DNA from: Pantoea brenneri
Lineage (GTDB): Bacteria > Pseudomonadota > Gammaproteobacteria > Enterobacterales > Enterobacteriaceae
DNA length: 41,094 nucleotides
Assembly: GCA_002095305.1 (NCBI GenBank)
Contig: MIEI01000041.1
Location: forward strand, 1-41,094
Reading direction: 5' to 3'
The notes beneath the pieces are model-generated. The model ran no database searches. It was not told the origin of the DNA and saw only the letters and a list, made by a program, of their open reading frames with translations. Position 1 is the first letter of the stretch, and each line of letters opens with the position of its first letter. This document shows positions 17,249 through 24,755 of this stretch, in pieces. The translations under genes and the position numbers were made by a program.

Positions 17249-18847
17249 TCAGTTATTCCGGGATGGGGGTTGAATCAGGGTTTGAGGCGGCCAGACGCGT
17301 TTAGGCAGGATGGCGGTCAGTAATAACAGGCAGCCAGCAAAGCCAATCAGCATCAGCCAGCTGTCGCTCAGGCTCAGTACCGTCGCCTGATGTTTCACCA
17401 GCGTGGCGAAACCGCTGATATTTTCACTGGCGCTGATGCTGCCGTCCGGCAGTAACGGCTGACTGCTACTGGCCTGACTGCTGCTGGATGCGGTCATCAG
17501 CCACGGACGACTGGCTGCCTGGTTAATTAAAATATTGGAGTGAAACTGCTCGCGGTGGCTGAGGAATACTTCAACCAGCGTCGAGGCGGCGATGCTGGAA
17601 AAACCGCGCACCGTGTTAAACATCGCTGAGGCGAACGGGCCTTCTGGCGGCGCGACAACGCTGGTGGCACTCATCAGAATCGGCACAATCACCATCGGTT
17701 GACCGAATGCCTGTAAAACTTGCAGCAGCCAGAAGTTTTGTCGCGCCCAGTCACTGGTGACCTGCATACCCAGCAAGCAGGACGTCACCAGCAGACCCAC
17801 TCCCGCTGCCAGCATCCAGCGGCAGTCGATCCAGCGGATATTCAGCAACGCCGCTACCAGTGGTGCAATAAGCAGTTGCGGCAGGCCAACCGTCAGCGCC
17901 AGCGGAGCAAACTGCAGGGTACGAAAGCCCTCAACCTGGGCAAAGTAGGCGGAAGGCAGCGCCGAGCCTGACAGCGAAAGGGTCAGTATGCAGGCCAGCG
18001 CCAGCAGGCCATGCGCCAGGTTATGACGTTTCAGCATCTGCAACTTAAACAGCGGCAGCGGGTGAAACCACTCGTTAATCAGAAATACCAGCAGCAGCGG
18101 CAGTGCGGTCAGCAGCATCCCGACGATCAGCGGGGAGTTGAGCCAGTCGAGGCGTTCGCCCTGGGTCAGCACCAGCACCAGCAGGGCGATAGCACTGCAG
18201 CCGGTGGCCATGCCAAACAGATCGATCTGCTGGAAACGTTCGGGACGCAGCGGGTCCTGCGGCAGACCCCAGCCAATCAGCAGCATGGCGATCAGCATGC
18301 CCGGCACCACCTGCCAGAACACCATCATCCAGCTGACGTGATCGGTCCATAATGATGCCAGGGACGCCGCCATGTTCGGGCCAAAGGTGGCGGTCAGTGC
18401 ATATCCGGCCAGGCCAAACAGTTTAATCGGCGGTGGTAAAAAGCGCAGGGCAACGGTCATCAGCATCGGCGGCAGCGCGCCGCCAAACAGTCCCTGCAGC
18501 ACCCGCAGGCCAATAAACAGCGTCGGATCTGGCACCAGCGGCAGCAGGATCCCGGTCAGCATAAAGCCCGCCGACACGCCGAGCGCAAAGCGCCGCAGCG
18601 ATAGCGTGACGGCGAACCATGGCGCGATCATCATCGCCGCTACTTCTGCCGCCTGATAGGCGGAAATAATCCAGCTACCCTGATCGTAACTGATACCGAT
18701 CGCAGCACGGATATCGGCCAGAGCGATATCGCTGACGCGATCGTTCAGCCCTGATGTCAGGGCGGCGATCAACACGCCGACTAACCCCAACGCCAGGCGC
18801 AGCGTAAACGGATGGGGTGCCGGCACGGTGGCTGGCTTAGCATTCAT
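17249..18847 (-). CDS. MFS efflux transporter, DHA2 (EmrB-like) type
   Basis: An inner-membrane drug:proton antiporter of 532 residues with about 14 hydrophobic segments, typical of the DHA2 group. The MFS signature region is visible near residues 60-130, including IGLRVLQGLFGGALPPML. A large serine-rich loop near residues 440-475 (SSSSQASSSQPLL) separates the last two spans, as in EmrB-like pumps. It is the first gene of the pair with the EmrA-like adaptor. It diverges from an IclR regulator across a region with two copies of a 22-bp repeat, so that regulator probably controls it. The start ATG 18847 has only a weak Shine-Dalgarno sequence (GAGAA). Confidence 0.88.
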   Translation of the reverse strand: MNAKPATVPAPHPFTLRLALGLVGVLIAALTSGLNDRVSDIALADIRAAIGISYDQGSWIISAYQAAEVAAMMIAPWFAVTLSLRRFALGVSAGFMLTGILLPLVPDPTLFIGLRVLQGLFGGALPPMLMTVALRFLPPPIKLFGLAGYALTATFGPNMAASLASLWTDHVSWMMVFWQVVPGMLIAMLLIGWGLPQDPLRPERFQQIDLFGMATGCSAIALLVLVLTQGERLDWLNSPLIVGMLLTALPLLLVFLINEWFHPLPLFKLQMLKRHNLAHGLLALACILTLSLSGSALPSAYFAQVEGFRTLQFAPLALTVGLPQLLIAPLVAALLNIRWIDCRWMLAAGVGLLVTSCLLGMQVTSDWARQNFWLLQVLQAFGQPMVIVPILMSATSVVAPPEGPFASAMFNTVRGFSSIAASTLVEVFLSHREQFHSNILINQAASRPWLMTASSSSQASSSQPLLPDGSISASENISGFATLVKHQATVLSLSDSWLMLIGFAGCLLLLTAILPKRVWPPQTLIQPPSRNN

Positions 18848-18874
18848 AGTAAGTGTTCTCGTTATTTTGATGCA

Positions 18875-18941
18875 GTGTATTGCAATGTGGTACAGGGCGT
18901 AATATTACATCCCGGTATGGTGTATTGCAATGTGGTACAGG
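18875..18941. repeat. Perfect 22-bp direct repeat, candidate IclR-type operators
   Basis: Two identical 22-bp copies lie at 18875-18896 and 18920-18941, with core TATTGCAATGTGGTACAG. They are 45 bp apart start to start, close to four helical turns. They fill the control region between the efflux operon (start 18847) and the IclR regulator (start 18997). Each copy contains the palindrome ATTGCAAT. They are probably paired operators for the divergent regulator. Confidence 0.7.
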
Positions 18942-18996
18942 CTGTAAAAAGTGCGCCGATCGCGCTACAGTAGGGCAGCTTAAAAAGGACGACGCT

Positions 18997-19782
18997 ATGG
19001 CACATCAACCCTCCAGCCGTGAGGATGAAAAAACGGGCGGTATCCAGGTGATCGCACGTGCGGCAAAAATTCTGAATGCGCTGGGCGAACAGCCGGGCGG
19101 CATGAGCCTGGGTGAGATCGCGCAGGCAGTCGATCTGCCTCGCTCCACCGTGCAGCGGATTGTCGCCGCACTCGACAGTGCAGAACTGGTGCGCAGCAGC
19201 GGTGCCGGTGGCCTGCGGCTTGGCCCGGCGTTGCTGAAGCTGATCTCCAGCGTGCACACCGACGTGGTCGATCTGGTCCGGCCGCTGCTGGAGAAACTCT
19301 CTGCCGATACCAATGAAACCGTCTCGCTGGCGCGCGCCAGCGGTACTCAGCTGGCTATTGTTCACTGTGTGATCGCCTCGCGTGAGCTGCGCGTGGTGCC
19401 GCACATGGGACTCAACCTGCCGCTCTACAGCACCTCCGGCGGACGAGCGCTGCTGGCGTTAGAGTGCGATAAAGACGTTCGGGTGATTGTCGGCGAAGCC
19501 TGGCGGGAGTTAACCGAGATGACGGTCAAAACCCTGCCGCAGCTGCTGCAACTGATCAATGAAGTGCGCGAAACCGGCATTGCCGTCGATCGCGGTGAAA
19601 CGCTGGAAGGCATCTCGACCATGGCGTTTGCCCTCGATACGCTGTTTGGCCGCTTCTCTGTCTCTTTGCTGGTGCCCTCTGCACGCTTCCACCGACACGA
19701 AGATCGTTTTCGTGATGAAATGCTGAAGTGTAAAGACGCGCTGGTGCGTGAAATTGGCAAAATCGCCGCTGTAGAAGGATAA
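18997..19782 (+). CDS. IclR-family transcriptional regulator
   Basis: A 261-residue regulator. The N-terminal winged helix-turn-helix (about 15-80) contains MSLGEIAQAVDLPRSTVQRI, the usual IclR recognition helix. The C-terminal effector domain (about 90-255) includes VPHMGLNLPLYSTSGGRALLA and GIAVDRGETLEGISTMAFAL, both family motifs. I chose ATG 18997 because AAGGA lies 8 bases upstream and the domain begins soon after. An upstream in-frame start at 18880 would run through the operator repeats. It heads an operon with usp (7-base gap) and an unknown membrane protein, and diverges from the efflux pair. It probably represses that pair and itself. The ligand is unknown. Confidence 0.9.
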   Translation: MAHQPSSREDEKTGGIQVIARAAKILNALGEQPGGMSLGEIAQAVDLPRSTVQRIVAALDSAELVRSSGAGGLRLGPALLKLISSVHTDVVDLVRPLLEKLSADTNETVSLARASGTQLAIVHCVIASRELRVVPHMGLNLPLYSTSGGRALLALECDKDVRVIVGEAWRELTEMTVKTLPQLLQLINEVRETGIAVDRGETLEGISTMAFALDTLFGRFSVSLLVPSARFHRHEDRFRDEMLKCKDALVREIGKIAAVEG

Positions 19783-19789
19783 GCACTCG

Positions 19790-20242
19790 ATGAAAACCCT
19801 GTTGATGGCCATTGATCATTCGCCGGTAACCGAAAAAGTGGTTGCGCTGACCATTGAAGAGGCGCTGGCACACCACGCAGAAGTGGTGGTGCTGTGCTGC
19901 GTCGATCCGGCGTACTCTTCCTGCAATCAACCGATGGAAATTGATGCCGGTGAAGATCCGGCCGATTTTGTCGCGGCGCAGGATGAGCAGAACACGGCGG
20001 AACTGGTGGTGCGCCATGCTCTGGCACCGCTGCTGCGGGCCGGCATTAATGCGCGCGGTATGATTCTGGCCGGTGAAGCAGCCGACACGATTATTGCGCA
20101 ATCACTCCAGCTCAAGGCCAGCATGATTATCATGGGACGCCGCCATCTCTCTTCTTTTAACCGACTGTTAAAAGGCTCGGTCAGCGCGGCGGTGATTGAG
20201 CGTGCTCACTGTCCGGTGCTGATTGATGTGCGTAAGGATTAA
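19790..20242 (+). CDS. Universal stress protein (UspA family)
   Basis: A 150-residue Rossmann-like alpha/beta protein. The N-terminus MKTLLMAIDHSPVTEKVV and the C-terminal MGRRHLSSFNRLLKGSVSAA match the Usp family. The ATP-binding pattern is normally G-2x-G-9x-G-(S/T). Here the second glycine is replaced by H, so ATP binding may be weakened. It lies 7 bases after the iclR-type gene and before an unknown membrane protein, in one operon. Usp proteins are induced under stress or growth arrest, and a role in the response to the efflux substrate is possible. Which Usp subgroup it belongs to cannot be decided by eye. Confidence 0.88.
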   Translation: MKTLLMAIDHSPVTEKVVALTIEEALAHHAEVVVLCCVDPAYSSCNQPMEIDAGEDPADFVAAQDEQNTAELVVRHALAPLLRAGINARGMILAGEAADTIIAQSLQLKASMIIMGRRHLSSFNRLLKGSVSAAVIERAHCPVLIDVRKD

Positions 20243-20251
20243 TACCGTAGC

Positions 20252-21055
20252 ATGACCTCTCTGCTGGTTATTACGCTGGCCGCCTTTGTGCTGCTGGCGT
20301 TGATTATTATTGTGCTGATTAAAACCACCCGATTGCGACTGTGGCAGGGGCTAATCCTTTTTCTGCTGCCGCTGGTGGCGGCTAATCTGCTATGGTTCAG
20401 CTGGGCCGTGCCGCAGCAGCAGCAGGCACGGCAGCATGATCAGGCGGCCAGTTACCTGGCACAGACGCCCGGATATCGGGTACTGCAAACCCAGGAACCG
20501 GCATTGTGGCAGCTGCTGACGCAGGAACTGACGCGCCGGGTCCGCGCGGGTGAACCGGTTGAACAGGCGACGGGCGAACTGCGCGGCTGGCTGCTTGATG
20601 TGATTAATCAGCGGCTGATGCGGGGAACCGATGCGGCGGTGGTGAATTACATTGGCGTGTCAGTAGAGGAGATGCAGGCGCTCAATGCCCGCGATCCTGG
20701 CCTGTGCTTCCGTTTTCTCTATCCGCAGGTCAATGGCGGCGTCAATTTAGTGAAAATCCTGCCGCCGTCGCTTAATCACAAAGAGGCCGAGGCGATGGAG
20801 CAATTACTGCTTAACAGCGCACCTCAGCAGCAGCCAATGGACAGCGTGCTGGCGCAGCGCGATCTGAAACAGGTGGTTGCGCAGCTTTATCAGCGCTGGG
20901 GCGATAAGCTGCAGCAGCTGAATATGCCAGCCGATACCGCCGTTGATCGCTCATCAATGTGCGCCATGTCGATCGATCTCTACAGCGCGATTCTCGCATT
21001 ACCTGACAAGCGCGCGGCCAACCTGTTACGTAGAATGTTTGCGGTTTCCGGTTAG
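20252..21055 (+). CDS. Unknown membrane-anchored protein
   Basis: I do not recognise this 267-residue protein. Two hydrophobic segments lie at about residues 3-25 and 31-52. A soluble Q-rich domain follows, with no cofactor motif I can name. Several conserved-looking short stretches (DPGLCFRFLYPQVNGG, VDRSSMCAMSIDLYSAIL) contain single cysteines. The topology suggests a protein anchored in the inner membrane with a periplasmic or cytoplasmic domain. It is the third gene of the iclR-usp operon, 9 bases after usp. It has a weak Shine-Dalgarno sequence (AAGGA, about 13 bases upstream), so it may depend on coupling to usp. A hairpin follows its stop. Confidence 0.75.
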   Translation: MTSLLVITLAAFVLLALIIIVLIKTTRLRLWQGLILFLLPLVAANLLWFSWAVPQQQQARQHDQAASYLAQTPGYRVLQTQEPALWQLLTQELTRRVRAGEPVEQATGELRGWLLDVINQRLMRGTDAAVVNYIGVSVEEMQALNARDPGLCFRFLYPQVNGGVNLVKILPPSLNHKEAEAMEQLLLNSAPQQQPMDSVLAQRDLKQVVAQLYQRWGDKLQQLNMPADTAVDRSSMCAMSIDLYSAILALPDKRAANLLRRMFAVSG

Positions 21056-21065
21056 TTACCGACGT

Positions 21066-21088
21066 AAAAAAGCCCGCGTAGCGCGGGC
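21066..21088. terminator. Hairpin terminator, T run on the leftward side
   Basis: The stem GCCCGCG-TAG-CGCGGGC (21072-21088) is preceded by AAAAAA on the plus strand. A leftward transcript would therefore see a stem followed by six T residues. For the rightward operon it is a stem followed by CACAAAGG, which is weaker. Confidence 0.65.
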
Positions 21089-21308
21089 ACAAAGGTCAGG
21101 ATTACGTTCTTATTTTGGCTATTACCTGGTGTGGTGCAGACTTCGTTTTGTCTGAATGCATCATGTCATGCTCACTATGATAGCGATAGCCGTTTAATCG
21201 AATCGCATTAATCGGTAAAAGCTTGTCAAGTTTTGGTTTTCGCGCATTAGTCTTATGGATGCGCGAGGTGCTGCGATTTACACTGCGCAGCACTGTGAGG
21301 ATAAATAA

Positions 21309-21590
21309 ATGAAAAAACAGATTATTGGCGCGCTGGCGCTTATTTTGCTGAGCGGTTGTACCGCCAGTAAACCCGGGGCATTTGAACGTATTGACGAAGA
21401 TGCCAGCTCAAATACTGTCCAGTACCGGTTTGACCCGTTAAAAGTCAATCGGGATGCGATGGAAATTGACCTGGCAAATTACTGTAATAAGAAAGGATTC
21501 GATAAAGTGGAATCGCTACCTGCCCAGGACAGTCATATTCCTGGGCTAAAGAAAGCCTGGTTCCAGTGTAATTATGCGGTCAAAAGCTAA
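21309..21590 (+). CDS. Small lipoprotein, unknown function
   Basis: A 93-residue predicted lipoprotein. The signal peptide MKKQIIGALALILLSGC ends in the lipobox LSGC, with the lipidated cysteine at residue 17; the next residues TASKPG do not carry the inner-membrane retention Asp, so outer-membrane sorting is likely. The mature part holds two cysteines (NYCNKKGFDKV and FQCNYAV) that could pair. I do not recognise the family. GAGG lies 9 bases upstream of the ATG. A strong bidirectional terminator follows, shared with the convergent His-rich lipoprotein gene. Confidence 0.8.
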   Translation: MKKQIIGALALILLSGCTASKPGAFERIDEDASSNTVQYRFDPLKVNRDAMEIDLANYCNKKGFDKVESLPAQDSHIPGLKKAWFQCNYAVKS

Positions 21591-21597
21591 ATAAAAT

Positions 21598-21628
21598 GGG
21601 CGGGATAATTATCCCGCCCTTAATTTTT
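21598..21628. terminator. Bidirectional terminator between two lipoprotein genes
   Basis: A perfect 22-bp palindrome beginning GGGCGGGATAA (21598-21619) is followed by TTAATTTTT on the plus strand and flanked by ATTTTAT on the minus strand. It ends both the rightward lipoprotein gene and the leftward one. Confidence 0.85.
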
Positions 21629-21664
21629 CTATTTTTATATTATGCTGTGTGACGTCTTTGCCCG

Positions 21665-21823
21665 TTAGCGGTGATGATGTCCGCCATGATACCCACCGTG
21701 ATAGCCTCCATGATACCCGCCGCCCCCGTGATGCCAGCCATTGTCGTGACGAGGTTCGATAATACAGCCGCTTAATAATGTTATCAGCCCGACTACCGAC
21801 GCGACTTTAATTAATCTTTTCAT
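21665..21823 (-). CDS. Very small His/Gly-rich lipoprotein
   Basis: A 52-residue protein. The signal peptide MKRLIKVASVVGLITLLSGC has a lipobox at LSGC (C20). After IIEPRHDNGWHH comes a repeat of GGYH units ending in GGHHHR. AGGAG lies about 9 bases before the ATG at 21823. The repeated histidines suggest metal binding at the cell envelope, but this is inference. It is too short for usual gene-calling limits. It converges on the larger lipoprotein gene with one shared terminator. I do not recognise a named family. Confidence 0.75.
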   Translation of the reverse strand: MKRLIKVASVVGLITLLSGCIIEPRHDNGWHHGGGGYHGGYHGGYHGGHHHR

Positions 21824-22086
21824 AGGAAACGTCTCCTCTTTTCCAATGACTACGACATTACGCTGGAAAAGTGGAGTGAAGATGCAGGAAATGTAGAGTT
21901 ATTTATGCAGATATTACTGAATATTTCTGTTTGCGAAAAATGACGCCGCAAAAAGAGAAGGAAATAAGAAAGGGCTGAATAGCGATTATTCTCAGCGAGA
22001 ATAATCTTAAAAGCAAGCGAAAATAATTCTCATTTAAAATAAATTATAGCTACATTATTAGCAGACGTTTTCAACAGGAGAGAAAC

Positions 22087-22962
22087 ATGGCGCATGAAGT
22101 GAAAAATGTACTGGCGTTGCAGGCGGAACTGGGTGAATGCCCGCTCTGGTCAACAGAGGAGCAGGTGCTGTGGTGCGTCGATATTCTGGCACCGGCGATT
22201 CACCGTTTTGACCCGGTCAGTGGCGAACTGCAGACGTTTCCCCAGCCTGAAGAGGTGGGCTGTATCGGCTTACGTGAACAGGGCGGCCTGATTGCCGCCT
22301 TGCGCAGCGGCGTCTGGCTGTTGGATGCGCAGGGTAAACCGCAACAGAAGGTGGCGGATAATCCAGGTGAAGCCGCGCGCAGTCGCTTTAATGATGGCCG
22401 TGTCGATCCCTGGGGCAATTTCTGGTGTGGCAGCCTGTGGGAACCGCAGGATAAAAACGGCGGACTGTTATGCCGGGTTACGCCGGAACTGACGCTGGAA
22501 GTCAAAGCGCGGGACATCAAAATCTCTAACGGCGTGGCGTTCTCTCCCGATGGTCGCTGGATGTATCACAGCGACACGCCCAACGAGGTGCTCTATCGCT
22601 ATCCGTTAGATAGCCAGGGTGAACCGGGCGAGCGCAGCGTTTTCCGCCGCTTCGATGCCGCCGGCGGCTTACCGGATGGCGCCGCGGTCGACAGTGAGGG
22701 CTATTACTGGTCAGCCCAGTTCGACGGCGGGCGGGTGGTGCGTATTGATCCGCAAAGCAGCGAAATTGTGGAAGAAATCCTGCTGCCGGTGAAATGGCCT
22801 ACCATGGTGGCGTTTGGCGGGGCGGATCTGAAAACCCTGTTTATCACCAGTTCGCGTGAAGATCGCACCGAAGAAGAACTGGCACGCTATCCTGAGTCAG
22901 GCGATATTTTTGCGGTTGAGGTCGACGTGGCGGGCATCGCAGAGCCGCGTTTCCGCGGCTGA
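22087..22962 (+). CDS. SMP-30/gluconolactonase/regucalcin-like lactonase
   Basis: A cytosolic six-bladed beta-propeller protein of 291 residues, the usual length. The divalent-metal ligands of the family are visible: E17 in ELGECPLW, an Asn in RFNDGRVDPWGNFW (near 98), an Asn in KISNGVAFSPDGRWMYHSDT (near 145), and the Asp in GGLPDGAAVDSEGYYW (near 197). Such enzymes hydrolyse sugar lactones such as gluconolactone or arabinonolactone. The substrate is not decided, since no sugar dehydrogenase or transporter is adjacent. The start has ACAGGAGAGAAAC just upstream. The 263-base region before it is AT-rich and probably holds its promoter and that of the leftward lipoprotein gene. Confidence 0.9.
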   Translation: MAHEVKNVLALQAELGECPLWSTEEQVLWCVDILAPAIHRFDPVSGELQTFPQPEEVGCIGLREQGGLIAALRSGVWLLDAQGKPQQKVADNPGEAARSRFNDGRVDPWGNFWCGSLWEPQDKNGGLLCRVTPELTLEVKARDIKISNGVAFSPDGRWMYHSDTPNEVLYRYPLDSQGEPGERSVFRRFDAAGGLPDGAAVDSEGYYWSAQFDGGRVVRIDPQSSEIVEEILLPVKWPTMVAFGGADLKTLFITSSREDRTEEELARYPESGDIFAVEVDVAGIAEPRFRG

Positions 22963-22969
22963 TCCGAAA

Positions 22970-22989
22970 GGGCCGCGTGGACGCGGCCC
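22970..22989. terminator. Hairpin between the SMP-30 gene and yhjX
   Basis: A 9-bp GC stem GGGCCGCGT/ACGCGGCCC with a 2-base loop lies between the convergent stops. T runs are poor on both sides, so it is a weak or shared terminator. Confidence 0.55.
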
Positions 22990-22996
22990 GTAAACA

Positions 22997-24217
22997 TTAG
23001 TGGCGCTGCAACACCGCTTTACCCGTCACAGGCTGATGCGGTAAGCGAATGGTCAATGACAGTAACAGTGAGATCACCAGCAGGGTCATAATCAGGCTAA
23101 AGGTGACGGTAAAGCCGCCAAACAGCGACGCCACCAGTGAGCCCATTACGCTGCCAATACCAAAGCCGAGATAGAGCAGGCCATAGTTTTTGGTCAGGTT
23201 GTTAAGGCCAAAAAAGTCACTGACCAGCGAGGGAAATACGGTAATGGTGCCGCCGAAGCTGAAGGCGATGCAGGCTAACGATAGGAAGAAGGTCGTTTCA
23301 TTCATGTGGGTAAACAGCAGTACGCTCATTCCCGCCAGCGAAACCACCTGCGCCAGCGAAATCACCCGGATACGCAACATCCTGTCAGATAAGATACCCA
23401 GCACCAGACGCCCGCTCAGGTTAGCAATGGCAATCACCGTAACGGCATTGGCAGCAGTCTGCGTGCTCAGATGTACCAGCCCTTCACCGATATCCTTCGC
23501 CACGCCAATCACATACAAACCGCTCATGCAGGCAGTCAGGAACATCAGCGCCAGCATCCAGTACTGTGGCAAACGTACCGACTGGGCCAGCGTGTAATCG
23601 CGTGCCTGCTGCTGGCTGGCGCTGGCGGCACTTTGTGGCTGGGCATCACGCATCAGCAGGGCTCCGAGTATAATCATCGTCATCGCCAGCACGCCCCAGA
23701 TAATAAAGGTCTGTTCCAGACCGACACGGGTCAGCAGCGCGCCGCAGATAAATTTGAAGCCCAGACTGCCAAGTCCGTATGCACCAATTGCGCAGGCCGA
23801 AATCATACCTTTGCGCTCCGGGAACCACTTCACACAGTTCGACAGCGTCATCAGATAACCGGCGCCATCAGCCAGACCGACCAGCAGGCCAGCGCTGAGG
23901 TAGAGCATCATCAGGTTGTCTGCATGGGCGGTCAGCCAGAATCCTGATGCCATCAGGATACCGGCACCGATAGTGACGCGGCGTACACCAAAACGCTCCT
24001 GCAATTTTCCCGCCAGCGACGAGGCGATAGCCAGGCCTAAACTCAGCAGGCCAAACGAAAACGCCACCTGACTGATCGAGGCATCCAGCTTTTGCGACAG
24101 CTGGCCGTTGAATAAACTCCATGTATAAACCGATCCCAGTGCGAACTGGGTAATCACCGTTCCGATCAGTGTGAGCCAGCGGGTGCGCTGGTGCGAAGCC
24201 TGTTGAGTCTGGTTCAT
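22997..24217 (-). CDS. yhjX: YhjX, MFS transporter of the oxalate/formate antiporter group
   Basis: An inner-membrane major facilitator protein of 406 residues with 12 spans, close to E. coli YhjX along its whole length (TRWLTLIGTVITQFALGSVY, then GYLMTLSNCVKWFPERKGMI and FGGTITVFPSLVS). YhjX is the known target of YpdA/YpdB in E. coli and is induced by pyruvate; it is thought to move pyruvate or a related acid. The start ATG has GGGAGAG about 7 bases upstream. A -10-like TATTCT lies on the minus strand at 24256-24261, and three YpdB half-sites in phase lie upstream of it. The regulator genes are about 9 kb away in this window. Identification is secure. Confidence 0.93.
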   Translation of the reverse strand: MNQTQQASHQRTRWLTLIGTVITQFALGSVYTWSLFNGQLSQKLDASISQVAFSFGLLSLGLAIASSLAGKLQERFGVRRVTIGAGILMASGFWLTAHADNLMMLYLSAGLLVGLADGAGYLMTLSNCVKWFPERKGMISACAIGAYGLGSLGFKFICGALLTRVGLEQTFIIWGVLAMTMIILGALLMRDAQPQSAASASQQQARDYTLAQSVRLPQYWMLALMFLTACMSGLYVIGVAKDIGEGLVHLSTQTAANAVTVIAIANLSGRLVLGILSDRMLRIRVISLAQVVSLAGMSVLLFTHMNETTFFLSLACIAFSFGGTITVFPSLVSDFFGLNNLTKNYGLLYLGFGIGSVMGSLVASLFGGFTVTFSLIMTLLVISLLLSLTIRLPHQPVTGKAVLQRH

Positions 24218-24294
24218 GATTTTCTCTCCCGTCCGGGAATCTGGAAACTGCGGACAGAATAGGGCAGCCTTACGCGCGCGTGGCGAACAACGGC

Positions 24295-24346
24295 ATGAAC
24301 GGAAGCAGGCGCGGCATGAAATGCCGCTGAGAGGGTATGAACGGCC
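24295..24346 (-). promoter_or_regulatory. YpdB binding region of yhjX: three half-sites at 21-bp spacing
   Basis: Read on the minus strand there are three direct repeats: GGCCGTTCAT (24337-24346), GGCATTTCAT (24316-24325) and TTCCGTTCAT (24295-24304), each separated by exactly 11 bases. The E. coli YpdB motif, as I recall it, is GGCATTTCAT-N11-GGCATTTCAT. The middle copy is exact, the upstream copy 8 of 10 and the downstream copy 6 of 10. The array lies about 80-130 bp before the yhjX start. Confidence 0.8.
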
Positions 24347-24482
24347 TCCGCTGCAAGATAACCAAAGCGGCAGTTTAATAAGTAAGGGTAAGTAGCCGTA
24401 AGATAATGTTTCACTCAGGCGATTATGCCTGCAGCTTTCCAGATTTTTTGCCAGGCTAAGGGTTCACTTATCAGGAGGAAAT

Positions 24483-24719
24483 ATGAAAGACCGGACATAT
24501 GAATCCATCACCAGTGAGGATGAAGTTTGCTGCATTATCGGTCAGGCAGTGATTGAACTGAGTGCTGAACAACAGCCTGTGACCAAATCGACGCTGGCGC
24601 TCAAACTGCTGTCGATGGCCGATCGCGATAGTGACGATGAGCGTGTTCTGCTCTACTGGATTGCACGTAAGGCAATCAACCAACCACAAAAACTCATTCA
24701 ACAGCAGCAATGGGCATGA
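24483..24719 (+). CDS. Small AriR/YmgB-like regulatory protein
   Basis: A 78-residue helical cytosolic protein. The pattern DEVCCIIGQAVIELSAEQQPVTKSTLALKLLSMAD, given here as a region at about residues 13-47, resembles the two-helix core of the YmgB/AriR/YcgZ family, small proteins that affect biofilm formation, acid resistance and phosphorelay signalling. It carries paired cysteines (C16, C17) that are not typical as far as I know. AGGAGG lies 6 bases before the ATG, a very strong site. It diverges from yhjX and points toward the EamA transporter gene. The family call is by eye only and is less certain than the coding call. Confidence 0.65.
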   Translation: MKDRTYESITSEDEVCCIIGQAVIELSAEQQPVTKSTLALKLLSMADRDSDDERVLLYWIARKAINQPQKLIQQQQWA

Positions 24720-24755
24720 CGCTCATCCGGACGTGGGCCACAGCCCGCCTCCTCG

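Noticed and set aside
21102..21293. 63-codon leftward open frame with GTG start
   Set aside because: There is no Shine-Dalgarno sequence, no recognisable domain, and basic composition typical of chance frames. It is kept only as a possible reason for the leftward terminator.
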